DNA of 64,000 bases from Phreatobacter sp. (GCF_027532945.1 NZ_JAPZTZ010000023.1:18730-82729), one strand, 5' to 3'. Counted from the first letter of the stretch, positions 37,339 to 48,081 are shown. Numbers and translations are program-made. Notes: generated by a model not told the origin, from the letters alone.

Positions 37339-37777
37339 CGCCTCCTCGCCCACCGGCGGGCCGGCGCCGTCACGACGGACCGGAGGCGTATGGTGGCGAC
37401 AGGTCGTCGCCTATGGCCTGGTCAGCACCCTGGCCTTGGCCATCGATACCGGGCTGTTTCTCGCATTGATGAGCTGGAACTTTGCGAGCGTCATCGCAGC
37501 TTCCCTGGGCTATCTGGCCGGGCTGCTGCTTCATTTCGCTTTGTCCAGCCGCTTCGTTTTTGACGGCGTCGCGACCGGCAAGCCACAGGCACGGTTGTTG
37601 ACTGAGTTCGCCGCGAGCGGCCTCGCAGGCCTCGCCGTGACGGCGGCGACGGTCGCTGTCGCCGTCGACGTCGCAGGGCTGGAACCGCCTGTTGCAAAGC
37701 TTGGCGCCATCGCTCTGAGCTTCGGCATTGTCTTCCTGCTACGCCGGCACCTGGTCTTCTCGGTGCGTCGCCGATGA
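37268..37777 (+). CDS. GtrA-family membrane protein
   Basis: The product is about 169 residues with four membrane helices, including VVAYGLVSTLALAIDTGLFL and the segment ASLGYLAGLLLHFALSSRFVF. It ends KLGAIALSFGIVFLLRRHLVF, which is the GtrA signature. GtrA proteins are thought to flip or position undecaprenyl-linked sugars for glycosyltransferases. The start is uncertain: ATG 37268 overlaps the previous gene by 71 bases, while GTG 37328 overlaps by 11 and still contains all helices. The stop overlaps the next gene by ATGA. Confidence 0.85.
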   Translation: MRPAKVAGSRPSRAFARSRSVSADASSPTGGPAPSRRTGGVWWRQVVAYGLVSTLALAIDTGLFLALMSWNFASVIAASLGYLAGLLLHFALSSRFVFDGVATGKPQARLLTEFAASGLAGLAVTAATVAVAVDVAGLEPPVAKLGAIALSFGIVFLLRRHLVFSVRRR

Positions 37778-39210
37778 CGCGCCCGCCGCCGGCAGTTGCC
37801 ATGCAAACTGCGCCGTGGCTTTGGCCGACCATCTTGGTCGTCGCCTTCGTTGTGCTCGCTACCGCCGGCGCAGTTCACCATACGATGTGGCGCGACGAGA
37901 TTCAGGCGTGGCTGATCGCACGTGACAGCAACGGTCTCCGCGATCTGATCTGGAACCTGCGCTATGAGGGGCATCCGCCGCTCTGGCATCTCGTCCTGAT
38001 GCCACTGACGCGATTTGCCGCCGATCCCCGGCTCATGCATGTGCCGGTCATTCTGTGCATGACCGCCGTGGTTGCACTGGTGCTGTGGCGTGCGCCAATG
38101 ACCCGCGTCGAGAAGATCCTCTTCCCCTTTGGCTATTTCGTGCTGTTCGAGTACGGCGTGAAGAGCCGCAGCTATGCCATTGGCGCCCTCCTTCTGATTG
38201 TCTTCTGCTGCCTTTGGCAGCAACGGCGACGGCACCCGTTCCTCCTGGCGGCAACGCTGGTCCTGCTAGCGCAGGTTCATATCCTCTGCGCCATTCTGGC
38301 CGCCGCCGCATTTCTGGCGATTGTAGCCGCCCGGCTGTGGGAGGATGGCGATGACTCGCTACCCGGCCGCGCCGAAGCCCTGGCCACCTTAATCTTCGCC
38401 CTCGGCTGGCTCGCGGCCGTCGCCCTTCCGGCCCATGCGGCCATCACTGGCGGTGCCACAACCTTGCCGCGGGCGCTGTGGTCCCGCCTCGGTGAGATCG
38501 CCAGCGTCTCGGCCCTGCTCGGGCCCTCCCACAATGCCCTGACCGCCGTTCCGGCTCTGGCGATCATTGTGGCCACGCTCGTGGCGCTGCGTCACCGACC
38601 CGCCGCTTTGGTTTTTCTCGTCGTCGCCCTGACTGGGACGATTGGCGTCTTCTTCGCGGTCTATGGCAGCAATACCTGGCACCGCGGGCTGCTTTTTCTT
38701 GCCTTTATCGTCGCCACTTGGCTGGCCCGCATACAGGATCCGGCGCCGACTGGGCCCGGGCGACGCCTGCTCTCGGGTCTCGTGTTGTCAGTCCTGTGCG
38801 CTCAAGCCCTGACAGGCCCCGCGGCCCTCTGGACCACGGCCCGCGAGCCGCTGTCGCGGGCCCGCGATACCGCCGCATTCATTCGAACCATGGGCTGGGA
38901 GGGCGACCCCCTGGTCGGTATGGCGGACGATACTACAAGCGCTGTGGTGGGCCACCTTGGTGTCGCTCGAGCCTTTTATGCCAATGCCGGTCGCTGGGGG
39001 TCCTTTGTGCTTTGGGATCGCAGACGGCTGGTCCCTCGATCTCCAGCGGAATTGCTGGCGGAGCTCGCCGCCGTGCCGACGCCGCATACACTGGTTGCCC
39101 GGCCGGATTTTGCGTCGGATCTGATTGCTGCCGCCGGCTATCGCGAAATGGCGCGCTTCACTGGCGCCACCGATCCTCTCGAAAACTACGTCGTCTGGCG
39201 CAAACCGTGA
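37774..39210 (+). CDS. Polytopic membrane protein, GT-C-like glycosyltransferase candidate
   Basis: The 478-residue product has about ten membrane helices. An N-terminal periplasmic loop carries MWRDEIQAWLIARDS and then RYEGHPPLWHLVL; a DE-type acidic pair in the first loop and this HPPL pattern are typical of GT-C lipid-linked sugar transferases. Near the C-terminus is a soluble part ending in NYVVWRKP. With GtrA and the flavoprotein it would build a surface-sugar modification cassette. Donor and acceptor are unknown. It ends 37 bases before the tRNA-Thr CCA end. Confidence 0.75.
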   Translation: MTRPPPAVAMQTAPWLWPTILVVAFVVLATAGAVHHTMWRDEIQAWLIARDSNGLRDLIWNLRYEGHPPLWHLVLMPLTRFAADPRLMHVPVILCMTAVVALVLWRAPMTRVEKILFPFGYFVLFEYGVKSRSYAIGALLLIVFCCLWQQRRRHPFLLAATLVLLAQVHILCAILAAAAFLAIVAARLWEDGDDSLPGRAEALATLIFALGWLAAVALPAHAAITGGATTLPRALWSRLGEIASVSALLGPSHNALTAVPALAIIVATLVALRHRPAALVFLVVALTGTIGVFFAVYGSNTWHRGLLFLAFIVATWLARIQDPAPTGPGRRLLSGLVLSVLCAQALTGPAALWTTAREPLSRARDTAAFIRTMGWEGDPLVGMADDTTSAVVGHLGVARAFYANAGRWGSFVLWDRRRLVPRSPAELLAELAAVPTPHTLVARPDFASDLIAAAGYREMARFTGATDPLENYVVWRKP

Positions 39211-39247
39211 GGCTAACGTCTCAAGCGCCCTTCAGTCGAGAAGGAGA

Positions 39248-39322
<75 letters not shown>

Positions 39323-39474
39323 GAGGCCCGACGCGCGTCCAAGCGGTGCGCGGTGCGAACGAGGCGCGTTCCTGCCACAGGGTGCGGCGGGATGCAAGGG
39401 CGGCGGGGCGAATTGGTGGAGAGGACGTTGCGGGGGCGTCCGGCGGGCGGCAGGATCGCGCGGAGAGCAGCGGG

Positions 39475-39651
39475 ATGGCGGGCATGGCGGAGAAGGATGC
39501 GGACGCGGCGGGCGGGGCGCTGGCTGCCGGCGAGACGGGAAAACCGCGCGATCCCCGCGCCGAGCGGCTCGCGGCGCAGCTGCGCGCCAACCTGAAGCGC
39601 CGCAAGGAGCAGGCGAAAGCCCGGGCCTCCGGCGAGGACGAGGCCGGCTGA
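39475..39651 (+). CDS. Small conserved basic protein upstream of murA
   Basis: The 58-residue product ends with a highly charged segment DPRAERLAAQLRANLKRRKE followed by QAKARASGEDEAG. Small proteins with this DPRAERLAAQLRANL pattern are common directly before murA in Hyphomicrobiales; their function is unknown. ATG 39484 is an alternative start. A GGAG-type sequence lies upstream of 39475. The gene is 183 bases before murA on the same strand. Confidence 0.65.
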   Translation: MAGMAEKDADAAGGALAAGETGKPRDPRAERLAAQLRANLKRRKEQAKARASGEDEAG

Positions 39652-39834
39652 ACCTTGCCGCCCTCCCGGGCGGTGGCCTGGCACCGGCCCGATTTGCGCC
39701 GCAGAGCCTTCCTTGTTTCGCCCCCCTTGGTCGGCTAGACGATGGCTCGGCCGCGGCGGCATGCTCCAGAAACCCCGCCGGGCGATTCGACGGCGGGCGC
39801 CGCGACGGCGAGCCCTCCCTCCGAGGAGTTCCGC

Positions 39835-41127
39835 ATGGACCGCATCCGCATCACGGGTGGACGCCCGCTTCACGGCACGATTCCGATTTCCGGGGCGAAG
39901 AACGCCGCCCTGCCGCTGATGATCGCCTCGCTGCTCACCGAGGACGAGCTGACGCTGGCCAATGTGCCGCGCCTCTCCGACGTGTCGAACCTCGCCCGCA
40001 TCCTCGGCAATCACGGCGTTGACGTGACCATCGCCGGCAAGCGCAACGGCGACGAGGTGCTGACCGGCCAGACCGTGCGTCTCAATGCCCGCTCCATCGT
40101 CGACACGACGGCGCCCTATGAGCTGGTCTCCACGATGCGCGCCAGCTTCTGGGTGATCGCGCCGCTGCTCGCCCGCATGGGCCGGGCCAAGGTGTCTCTG
40201 CCGGGCGGCTGCGCCATCGGTACGCGGCCGGTGGACCTGCTGCTCATGGCGCTGGAGCGCCTCGGCGCGACCATCGACATCGATGCCGGATATGCTGTCG
40301 TCTCGGCCGAGAAGGGCCTGAGGGGCGCCGAGATCGATTTCCCGAAGGTGACGGTCGGCGGCACGCATGTGGCGCTGATGGCCGCCTCCCTCGCCGAGGG
40401 CACGACGGTGATCCACAATGCCGCGCGCGAGCCGGAGATCGTGGATCTGGCCGACTGCCTCATCAAGATGGGCGCACGCATCAAGGGCCATGGCAGCCCG
40501 ACCATCGAGGTGACGGGCGTGACGCGCCTGCGCGGCGCGCACCACGCCGTGGTGGCCGACCGCATCGAGACCGGAACCTATGCCATGTGCGTCGCCATGG
40601 CCGGCGGCGACGTGCTGCTGGAGGGTGCGCGGCCCGAGCTGCTTCAGTCGGCGCTCGACGTGCTGGTCGAGGCCGGCGCCGAGATCTCCTCGACCAACGC
40701 GGGCATCCGGGTGAAGCGCAACGGCCACGGCCTTTCGCCTGTGTCGGTGACGACCGATCCCTATCCGGGTTTCCCGACCGACCTCCAGGCCCAGCTCATG
40801 GGCCTCATGACCCGCGCCAAGGGTACCTCGCGCATCACCGAGACGATCTTCGAGAACCGCTTCATGCATGTGCAGGAGCTGGCCCGCCTCGGCGCTCATA
40901 TCCATCTCGACGGCCAGACCGCCACCATCGAGGGCGTCGACACGCTGAAGGGCGCACCGGTCATGGCGACCGACCTGCGCGCCTCGGTGTCGCTCGTCAT
41001 CGCCGCGCTGGCCGCGCAGGGCGAGACCATGGTCAACCGCGTCTATCACCTCGACCGCGGCTTCGAGCGGCTGGAGACCAAGCTCTCGGCGGTCGGCGCC
41101 GATGTGGAGCGCATCTCCGGCGGCTGA
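39835..41127 (+). CDS. murA: UDP-N-acetylglucosamine 1-carboxyvinyltransferase (MurA)
   Basis: This 430-residue enzyme adds phosphoenolpyruvate to UDP-GlcNAc in the first committed step of peptidoglycan synthesis. The active Cys (residue 126) is in [15 protein letters not shown], so the enzyme is of the fosfomycin-sensitive type. It starts [20 protein letters not shown] from ATG 39835, with a GAGGAG ribosome site 7 bases upstream; the longer frame from 39742 is not conserved in type. A strong terminator follows the stop by 23 bases. Confidence 0.97.
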   Translation: MDRIRITGGRPLHGTIPISGAKNAALPLMIASLLTEDELTLANVPRLSDVSNLARILGNHGVDVTIAGKRNGDEVLTGQTVRLNARSIVDTTAPYELVSTMRASFWVIAPLLARMGRAKVSLPGGCAIGTRPVDLLLMALERLGATIDIDAGYAVVSAEKGLRGAEIDFPKVTVGGTHVALMAASLAEGTTVIHNAAREPEIVDLADCLIKMGARIKGHGSPTIEVTGVTRLRGAHHAVVADRIETGTYAMCVAMAGGDVLLEGARPELLQSALDVLVEAGAEISSTNAGIRVKRNGHGLSPVSVTTDPYPGFPTDLQAQLMGLMTRAKGTSRITETIFENRFMHVQELARLGAHIHLDGQTATIEGVDTLKGAPVMATDLRASVSLVIAALAAQGETMVNRVYHLDRGFERLETKLSAVGADVERISGG

Positions 41128-41150
41128 GGCCTGTCCCATCCTTCCAAAAG

Positions 41151-41188
41151 CGAACGGCGCGGGAGCAATCCCGCGCCGTTCGTGTTTT
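41151..41188 (+). terminator. Rho-independent terminator after murA
   Basis: A 14-bp perfect stem, CGAACGGCGCGGGA and its complement, closes on loop GCAA (41165-41168) and is followed by TGTTTT. It ends murA and could also slow transcripts arriving from the opposite ABC-permease gene, whose stop is 21 bases away. Confidence 0.92.
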
Positions 41189-41208
41189 CAGGACGCTTGC
41201 CCTGAGAC

Positions 41209-42090
41209 TCAGATCGTCTTGGCCAGCCGCGGATCGAGCGCGTCGCGCAAGCCGTCGCCGAGGAGGTTCACGGCGAGCACGGTGACCGACAGGAAGAGCG
41301 CCGGGAAGAGCACGATGTAGAACTTCACCTGCCAGAGTGCCCGGCCCTCGGCCATGATGTTGCCCCAGGACGGGATGATCGGCGGGGTGCCGGCGCCGAT
41401 GAAGGACAGGATCGCCTCGGTGATCATGGCGGCGGCGCAGATATAGGTCGCCTGGACGATGATCGGCGCCAGCGTGTTCGGCAGGATATGCTTGACGATG
41501 ATGACCGGCGTCGAGGTGCCGGCGGCCACCGCCGCATCCACATAGGGCTGCTCGCGCAGGCTCAGCACCACGCCGCGGACGAGGCGCGAGACGCGCGGGA
41601 TCTCGGCAATGGTGATGGCGAGGATGACGTTGCCGACCGAGCCGCGGGTCAGCGCCATCAGCGCGATGGCGAGCAGGATGGAGGGGATCGACATGATGCC
41701 GTCCATCACCCGCATGATGATGGCGTCCGCCTTGCGGATGAAACCGGCGATGAGGCCAATGGTCAGACCGATCACTGAGGCAAGGATGGCGACCGAGAAG
41801 CCGACCACCAGCGAGACGCGGGCGCCGTAGAGCACGCGGGAATAGATGTCGCGGCCGAGCATGTCGGTGCCGAACCAGAACTGCGCCGAGGGCTCGCGGG
41901 TGCGCATGCGCGTCGAGATCGCCGTCGGGTCAACGGTGCCGAGGAAGGGCGCGAAGATGGCGACGAGGATGATCGAGACGAGGATGGTCGAGCCGATCGC
42001 GATGGTCGGATAGCGGCGCACAAGGCGCCACAGGCCGACGCGCTTCGGCGCCTCGTCGGCGGGAACGGTGGTGGGGCTCTGCACTGTCAA
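41209..42090 (-). CDS. Peptide-type ABC transporter permease (DppC/OppC-like)
   Basis: This 293-residue inner-membrane permease has the OppC/DppC N-terminal signature FGTDMLGRDIYSRVLYGARV and the EAA loop EQPYVDAAVAAGTSTPVIIV, which docks to the ATPase. About six helices are seen. It is the third gene of a leftward cluster, after the binding protein and a DppB-like permease, whose 3' end overlaps this gene by four bases. No ATP-binding subunit is encoded after it; murA on the other strand lies beyond. Confidence 0.94.
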   Translation of the reverse strand: MTVQSPTTVPADEAPKRVGLWRLVRRYPTIAIGSTILVSIILVAIFAPFLGTVDPTAISTRMRTREPSAQFWFGTDMLGRDIYSRVLYGARVSLVVGFSVAILASVIGLTIGLIAGFIRKADAIIMRVMDGIMSIPSILLAIALMALTRGSVGNVILAITIAEIPRVSRLVRGVVLSLREQPYVDAAVAAGTSTPVIIVKHILPNTLAPIIVQATYICAAAMITEAILSFIGAGTPPIIPSWGNIMAEGRALWQVKFYIVLFPALFLSVTVLAVNLLGDGLRDALDPRLAKTI

Positions 42091-43028
42091 TAGCGGATCC
42101 TCGGATCGACGAGCGTGTAGACGAGGTCAACGGCGAGGTTGACGAGGACGTAGATGAAGGAGAACAGCAGGACGAGGCCCTGGATGACCGGATAGTCGCG
42201 CCTCAGGATCGCATCGACGGTGAGGCGGCCGAGGCCGGGAATGGCGAAGACGCTCTCGGTGACCACCGCGCCGCCGATGAGCAGCGCGACGCCGATGCCG
42301 ATGACGGTGATGACCGGCACGGCGGCGTTCTTAAGCGCGTGGAGGAAAAGCACCGTGCGCTGGGACAGGCCTTTGGCGCGGGCCGTGCGGATGTAGTCCT
42401 GCTGGAGGACCTCCATCATCGTGGCGCGGGTGATGCGGGCGATGAGCGCGATATAGACCATGCCCAGCGCGATGGAGGGCAGGATCAGGTTCTCCAGCCA
42501 TGGCCAGAAGCCGCGGGAGATCGGCGTGTAGCCCTGGACGGGCAGCCAGTCGAGCTCGAGGGCGAAGACATAGGCGAGGATATAGCCGACCACGAAGACC
42601 GGCACGGAAAAGCCGAAGACGGCGAAGCCCATGATGGTGCGGTCGATGATCGTACCGGCTTTCCAGGCGGCCAGGACGCCGAGCGGAACGGCGATGCTCA
42701 CCGCGATGATCAGCGTCACCACCATCAGTGACAGCGTCGGCTCGAGGCGCTGGGCGATGAGCTGGGTCACCGGCAGGCCGGTGAAGATGGAGGTGCCGAG
42801 GTCGAAACGGGCGATCTGCCAGACCCATTCGCCGAAGCGGATGACGAAGGGCCGGTCGAGGCCGAGCGAGCGGCGGATCTTCTCAACATCCTCCGGCGTC
42901 GCCTGGTCGCCGGCGATCACCGCCGCGGGGTCGCCGGGGGCAATGTAGAGCAACGAGAAGACGAAGAGTGCCACCACGGCCATGACCGGGATCGTCGCGA
43001 GGATGCGGCGGACGACATAGACGAACAT
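42087..43028 (-). CDS. Peptide-type ABC transporter permease (DppB/OppB-like)
   Basis: This 313-residue permease begins with the OppB/DppB-typical FVYVVRRILATIPVMAVVAL and carries the EAA loop QDYIRTARAKGLSQRTVLFL. About six membrane helices are present. It pairs with the DppC-like permease, overlapping it by four bases, and with the binding protein 82 bases upstream. The substrate is unknown: a peptide, nickel or another small molecule is possible. Proximity to the pca genes is suggestive only. Confidence 0.94.
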   Translation of the reverse strand: MFVYVVRRILATIPVMAVVALFVFSLLYIAPGDPAAVIAGDQATPEDVEKIRRSLGLDRPFVIRFGEWVWQIARFDLGTSIFTGLPVTQLIAQRLEPTLSLMVVTLIIAVSIAVPLGVLAAWKAGTIIDRTIMGFAVFGFSVPVFVVGYILAYVFALELDWLPVQGYTPISRGFWPWLENLILPSIALGMVYIALIARITRATMMEVLQQDYIRTARAKGLSQRTVLFLHALKNAAVPVITVIGIGVALLIGGAVVTESVFAIPGLGRLTVDAILRRDYPVIQGLVLLFSFIYVLVNLAVDLVYTLVDPRIRY

Positions 43029-43110
43029 CGGCGGGGAATCTCACATGTGGGGCCGGGGGCGGCGGACCGCCCCCGGCAGGAGGAGTGTCAGGGGATGCGC
43101 GGCCCTGCCG

Positions 43111-44712
43111 TCAGGCCTTGGCGACGTCCCAGAAGAAGGGCAGCGGGCCCTTCGTGATGCCGGTCACATTGCTGCGCCAGGCGGTGTAGGTGAGGAAGAA
43201 GCCCGGCGGCACGAAGACGACGTTCTCCACCGCGGCCTTGTTGAGGGCACGGATGGCGGCCTTCTCCTCGTCCAGGTTCTTGGCGTCGAACCAGGCGGTG
43301 ACCTGCCTCTCAACCTCCGGGATGTCCGGCCAGCCGAACCAGGCACGGTCGCCATTGGCGCGGATGGCCGTGTAGCCGGCCGGGTTGGTGCAGTCGGCGC
43401 CGGCATGCCAGGAGAAGAAGATGTTCCAGCCGCCCTGGGCCGGAGGCGTCTTCAGCGCGCGGCGCTGGCCGGTCGTGCCCCAGTCGGTGGCGACGAAGTC
43501 GACATTCATGCCGATGCGCTTCAGGAGCTGGTGGGCGACGTCGCCCTGCGCCTTGGTCACCGGCTGGTCCTGCGCCACCACCATGGTCACCGGCTCGCCC
43601 TTGTAGCCGCTCTCGGCGAGCAGGCGCTTGGCCAGCTCGATGTTGCGCGGACCCTTGAGGATGTCGCCGCCTTCCTCGGTGTAGAGCGGCGTGCCCGGAG
43701 TGAAGAAGCCCGGCAGCGGCTTCCACAGGCTGTCGTCGGAGCCGACGATGGCCCGCATGAACTCCTCCTGGTCGAGCGCGGCGAGGATCGCCCGGCGGGC
43801 GCGCACGTCGTTGAAGGGCGGATGCAGGTGGTTGAGACGGAAGGCGCCGATATTGCCGAGCGGATCGCCGATATCGACACGGATGTTGCGGTTGCGGCGG
43901 AGCACCGGCACGAGGTCGGCGATCGGGTTCTCCCACCAGTCGACCTCGCCGTTCTGCAGCGCCGCCGAGGCGGTCGCCGGATCCGGCATGATCACCCACT
44001 CGATGCGGTCGACCAGCATGCGCTTGCCGCCGGCGAGCCAGGAGGCCTTCTCCGAGCGCGGCACATAGTCGGCAAACTTCTCGAACACCGCGCGGGCGCC
44101 CGGCACCCAGTCGCCGCGGACGAACCTCATTGGACCGGAGCCGATATACTCGGTGATCTGCTGGAACGGGTCGGTACGTGCGATGCGCTCCGGCATGATG
44201 AAGGAGCATGGCGCGTTGTTCTTCGCCAGTGCCAGCAGCATCTTCGGATAGGGTGCCGAGAGCACCCACTTGAAGGTGCGGTCGTCGACGGCGACGAGCT
44301 CTTTCTGCAGGGCCTTGATCATCAGGCCCATGGGATCGCGGGCCGACCAGCGGATGAGGGAGGCGACGCAGTCCTTGGCGAGGACCGGCGTGCCGTCATG
44401 GAACTTCAGGCCCGAGCGCAGCTTGAAGGTCCAGGTGAGGCCATCGGAGGAGACCTCCTCCGACTCGACCATCTGCCGCTGCGGCGTGAGGGTTTCGTCG
44501 ACGCCGTAGAGCGTGTCCCAGACGAGGGCCGCGGCATTGCGGACCACGTACTGGGTCCCCCAGATCGGGTCGAAATTGGCAAGGTTCGCCTGCGGCACGA
44601 AGCGCAGCGTCTTGGCGGCGGCCCCTTGCGACAGGGCGGGTGCGGCGAGGCCGGCCGTGCCGGCCACCAGCCCGGCGCCCGCGCCGGCCTTGATGAATGT
44701 TCTGCGGTCCAT
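43111..44712 (-). CDS. Periplasmic binding protein of the peptide-type ABC transporter
   Basis: This 533-residue family 5 solute-binding protein has an export signal (MDRRTFIKAGAGAGLVAGTA) with an Arg-Arg pair, so Tat export is possible. The body shows GLTWTFKLRSGLKFHDGTPV and a usual hinge region. ATG 44712 has a GGGAG ribosome site; the longer frame to 44952 lacks one. The gene starts 448 bases from pcaI, divergently. Together with the two permeases it makes an importer that lacks its ATPases in this window. Confidence 0.93.
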   Translation of the reverse strand: MDRRTFIKAGAGAGLVAGTAGLAAPALSQGAAAKTLRFVPQANLANFDPIWGTQYVVRNAAALVWDTLYGVDETLTPQRQMVESEEVSSDGLTWTFKLRSGLKFHDGTPVLAKDCVASLIRWSARDPMGLMIKALQKELVAVDDRTFKWVLSAPYPKMLLALAKNNAPCSFIMPERIARTDPFQQITEYIGSGPMRFVRGDWVPGARAVFEKFADYVPRSEKASWLAGGKRMLVDRIEWVIMPDPATASAALQNGEVDWWENPIADLVPVLRRNRNIRVDIGDPLGNIGAFRLNHLHPPFNDVRARRAILAALDQEEFMRAIVGSDDSLWKPLPGFFTPGTPLYTEEGGDILKGPRNIELAKRLLAESGYKGEPVTMVVAQDQPVTKAQGDVAHQLLKRIGMNVDFVATDWGTTGQRRALKTPPAQGGWNIFFSWHAGADCTNPAGYTAIRANGDRAWFGWPDIPEVERQVTAWFDAKNLDEEKAAIRALNKAAVENVVFVPPGFFLTYTAWRSNVTGITKGPLPFFWDVAKA

Positions 44713-45061
44713 CGTCGTGGTTCTCCCTCGGAAACCGATCCCCGCCCGTTCCTGCCGATGCCGGCAAGCCGGCACCGGCGGCCTGGATTGTTGTCCGGGG
44801 CCCGGCGGGGGCAGCCTAGCCTTTGGCAAGGGGCGTGCCATAGGGTCTTTTCCCAAGACGCGTGCCGCGCTGCGGGCCGGATGATCCGGAGTTCTTCTGA
44901 TTCCTGCATAATTTAGCGCCAGGCCCGGCTTTTCGGCATGAAGGCCATGCAAGAGGCGGCCACGGATTTTTTCTTCGCGAGCCCGCGGCCAGAGATTCTT
45001 TTGGGCGGTCCCGCACGGACATGCCCAACAAACGCGCCTTGCCGCCGCATGGACGCATGTT

Positions 45062-45076
45062 GTGCGTTTAACGCAC
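45062..45076. promoter_or_regulatory. Operator-like inverted repeat upstream of pcaI
   Basis: Perfect 7-bp arms GTGCGTT and AACGCAC flank one T. The site is about 85 bases upstream of the pcaI start and five bases from a second related site. The size and position fit an IclR-family (PcaR) binding site. Confidence 0.5.
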
Positions 45077-45080
45077 TATC

Positions 45081-45095
45081 GTCCGCATATCGCAC
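45081..45095. promoter_or_regulatory. PcaR-box-like site upstream of pcaI
   Basis: GTCCGCATATCGCAC closely resembles the GTTCGATAATCGCAC-type sequence that I recall as the Pseudomonas putida PcaR target at pcaIJ. It lies immediately before TTGACA (45096-45101), a good -35 hexamer. The similarity is from memory and not from a search. Confidence 0.5.
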
Positions 45096-45160
45096 TTGAC
45101 AGGCGCGCGGCCCGGCGCGAGGAGTCGCGCCACAGAGGAAACGACGAGGAGACGGACCGC

Positions 45161-46012
45161 ATGGCCGCGTTCATGTCCCTGCACGACGCCATCGCCGCGA
45201 ACCTTCGCGCCGGCGACAGCGTGGCGATGGAAGGGTTCACCCATCTCATCCCCTATGCCGCCGGTCACGAGGTGATCCGCCAGGGCCAGAAGGACCTGAC
45301 GCTGATCCGCATGACCCCGGACATCATCTATGACCAGATCGTCGGCATGGGGCAGGCGAAGAAGCTCGTCTTCTCCTGGGCCGGCAATCCAGGCGTCGGC
45401 TCGCTGCACCGGGTGCGCGAGGAGATCGAGGCGGGGCGCCTCGCCATCGAGGAGCATTCCCACGCCGCCATGGCCAATGCCTTCGAGGCGGGCGCGGCGA
45501 ACCTGCCCTTCGCCGTCTTCCGCGGCTACAAGGGCGTCGACCTGCCGAAGGTCAATCCGAACATCCGCTCGGTCACCTGCCCCTATACGGGCGAGGTACT
45601 GGCCACCGTCCCGGCGGTGCGCCCGGACGTTGCCATCATCCATGCGCTGAAGGCCGACCGCGAGGGCAATGTCATGCTCGAGGGCATCGTCGGCGTGCAG
45701 AAGGAGGCGGTGCTGGCCTCCAAGCGCTCGGTCGTCACCGTCGAGGAGGTGGTCGAGGAATTCGGCCCGCGCAACGCCAATGCGGTGATCCTGCCATCCT
45801 GGACCGTCACCGCCATCGCGGTGGTGCCGGGCGGCGCCCATCCCTCCTACGCGCAGGGCTATTACAAGCGCGACAACGCCTTCTACATCGGCTGGGACAA
45901 GATCGCCCGCGACAAGGCGGTCTTCCTCACATGGATGGAAGAGAACGTGCTGTCCAAGGGGCCGGAGGCCTTCGCGGCCCATGCCCGCCGCGTCGCCATG
46001 GCAGCGGAATGA
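45161..46012 (+). CDS. pcaI: 3-oxoadipate CoA-transferase subunit A (PcaI)
   Basis: This 283-residue class I CoA-transferase alpha subunit has the loop GFTHLIPYAAGHEVIRQGQK and a second patch SWAGNPGVGSLHRVREEIE. With PcaJ it moves CoA from succinyl-CoA to 3-oxoadipate in the beta-ketoadipate pathway. It heads pcaI-J-F-H-G. ATG 45161 has an AGGAG site eight bases upstream. A related alternative is glutaconate CoA-transferase, but the neighbours settle the assignment. Confidence 0.93.
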   Translation: MAAFMSLHDAIAANLRAGDSVAMEGFTHLIPYAAGHEVIRQGQKDLTLIRMTPDIIYDQIVGMGQAKKLVFSWAGNPGVGSLHRVREEIEAGRLAIEEHSHAAMANAFEAGAANLPFAVFRGYKGVDLPKVNPNIRSVTCPYTGEVLATVPAVRPDVAIIHALKADREGNVMLEGIVGVQKEAVLASKRSVVTVEEVVEEFGPRNANAVILPSWTVTAIAVVPGGAHPSYAQGYYKRDNAFYIGWDKIARDKAVFLTWMEENVLSKGPEAFAAHARRVAMAAE

Positions 46013-46026
46013 GCGAGGAGCGGATC

Positions 46027-46794
46027 ATGAGCGCCTATACGCCCAACGAGATCATGACCATCGCCGCGGCGCGGCTCCTGTCGAATGACGACGTCTGCTT
46101 CGTCGGCATCGGCGCGCCCTCGGCGGCCTGCAACCTCGCGCGCCTCACCCACGCGCCGAAGATCACGCTGATCTACGAAAGCGGCACGCTGTCGACGCGC
46201 CCCACCGTGCTGCCGCTCTCCATCGGCGACGGCGAGCTCTGCGACACGGCACTGACCACCGTCTCGGTGCCGGAGATGTTCCGCTACTGGCTGCAGGGCG
46301 GGCGCATCACCATCGGCTTCCTCGGCGGCGCGCAGATCGACCGTTTTGGCAATCTCAACACCACCGTGGTGGGCCCCTATGACGCCCCCAAGGTGCGCCT
46401 GCCGGGTGGCGGCGGTGCGCCGGAGATCGCCATCAATTGCGGCCAGATCTTCATCATCATGGCCATGGGCCAGCGCGCCTTCATGGACAAGCTGCCCTTC
46501 ATCACCTCGCTCGGCCATGGCACGGGCAAGGGCTCGCGCGAGGCGCTGGGGGTGAAGACCCGCGGCCCGACGCAGCTCATCACCGACCTCTGCATCTTCG
46601 AGCCCGATCCGGAGACGAGCGAGCTCACCGTCACCTCCATCCATCCGGGCGTGACGCGCGAGCAGATCCAGGAGAATTGCGGCTGGCCGGTGAAGTTCGC
46701 GGCTGAAGTGCGCGAGACGCCAGCTCCCGACGAGACGGAGCTCTCGGTCCTGCGCGACCTCCATACCCGCACCAAGGCCGCCCACGCGGCCTGA
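46027..46794 (+). CDS. pcaJ: 3-oxoadipate CoA-transferase subunit B (PcaJ)
   Basis: This 255-residue beta subunit carries the catalytic Glu at residue 51 in LIYESGTLSTRP, which forms the glutamyl-CoA intermediate. Later motifs GGAQIDRFGNLNTT and GGGGAPEIA are typical. ATG 46027 follows a GAGGAG site; ATG 46009 overlaps the pcaI stop and would add six residues. It is co-transcribed with pcaI, 14 bases apart. Confidence 0.94.
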   Translation: MSAYTPNEIMTIAAARLLSNDDVCFVGIGAPSAACNLARLTHAPKITLIYESGTLSTRPTVLPLSIGDGELCDTALTTVSVPEMFRYWLQGGRITIGFLGGAQIDRFGNLNTTVVGPYDAPKVRLPGGGGAPEIAINCGQIFIIMAMGQRAFMDKLPFITSLGHGTGKGSREALGVKTRGPTQLITDLCIFEPDPETSELTVTSIHPGVTREQIQENCGWPVKFAAEVRETPAPDETELSVLRDLHTRTKAAHAA

Positions 46795-46848
46795 GGCCGC
46801 AGAAGCACCGACAAGAGCGGCAGCCAAGGCCGCGACAGGGAGACGACC

Positions 46849-48054
<1,206 letters not shown>

Positions 48055-48060
48055 ACCGCG

Positions 48061-48081
48061 GCGGGCGGTGATGCCGCCCGC
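48061..48081 (+). other. Hairpin between pcaF and pcaH
   Basis: GCGGGCGG and its complement CCGCCCGC pair around TGATG, seven bases after the pcaF stop. No T run follows, so it is not a standard terminator. It may stabilise the upstream mRNA 3' end or reduce readthrough into pcaHG. Confidence 0.45.

Larger units (their letters stand above)
44713..45160. promoter_or_regulatory. 448-bp divergent control region between ABC transporter and pca operon
   Basis: This region holds no convincing gene. The part next to pcaI (45062-45101) has two IclR-type operator-like sites followed by TTGACA. The transporter-side part shows no clear promoter. Regulators bound here could affect both directions, so the transporter may share control with pca. 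Confidence 0.5.
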
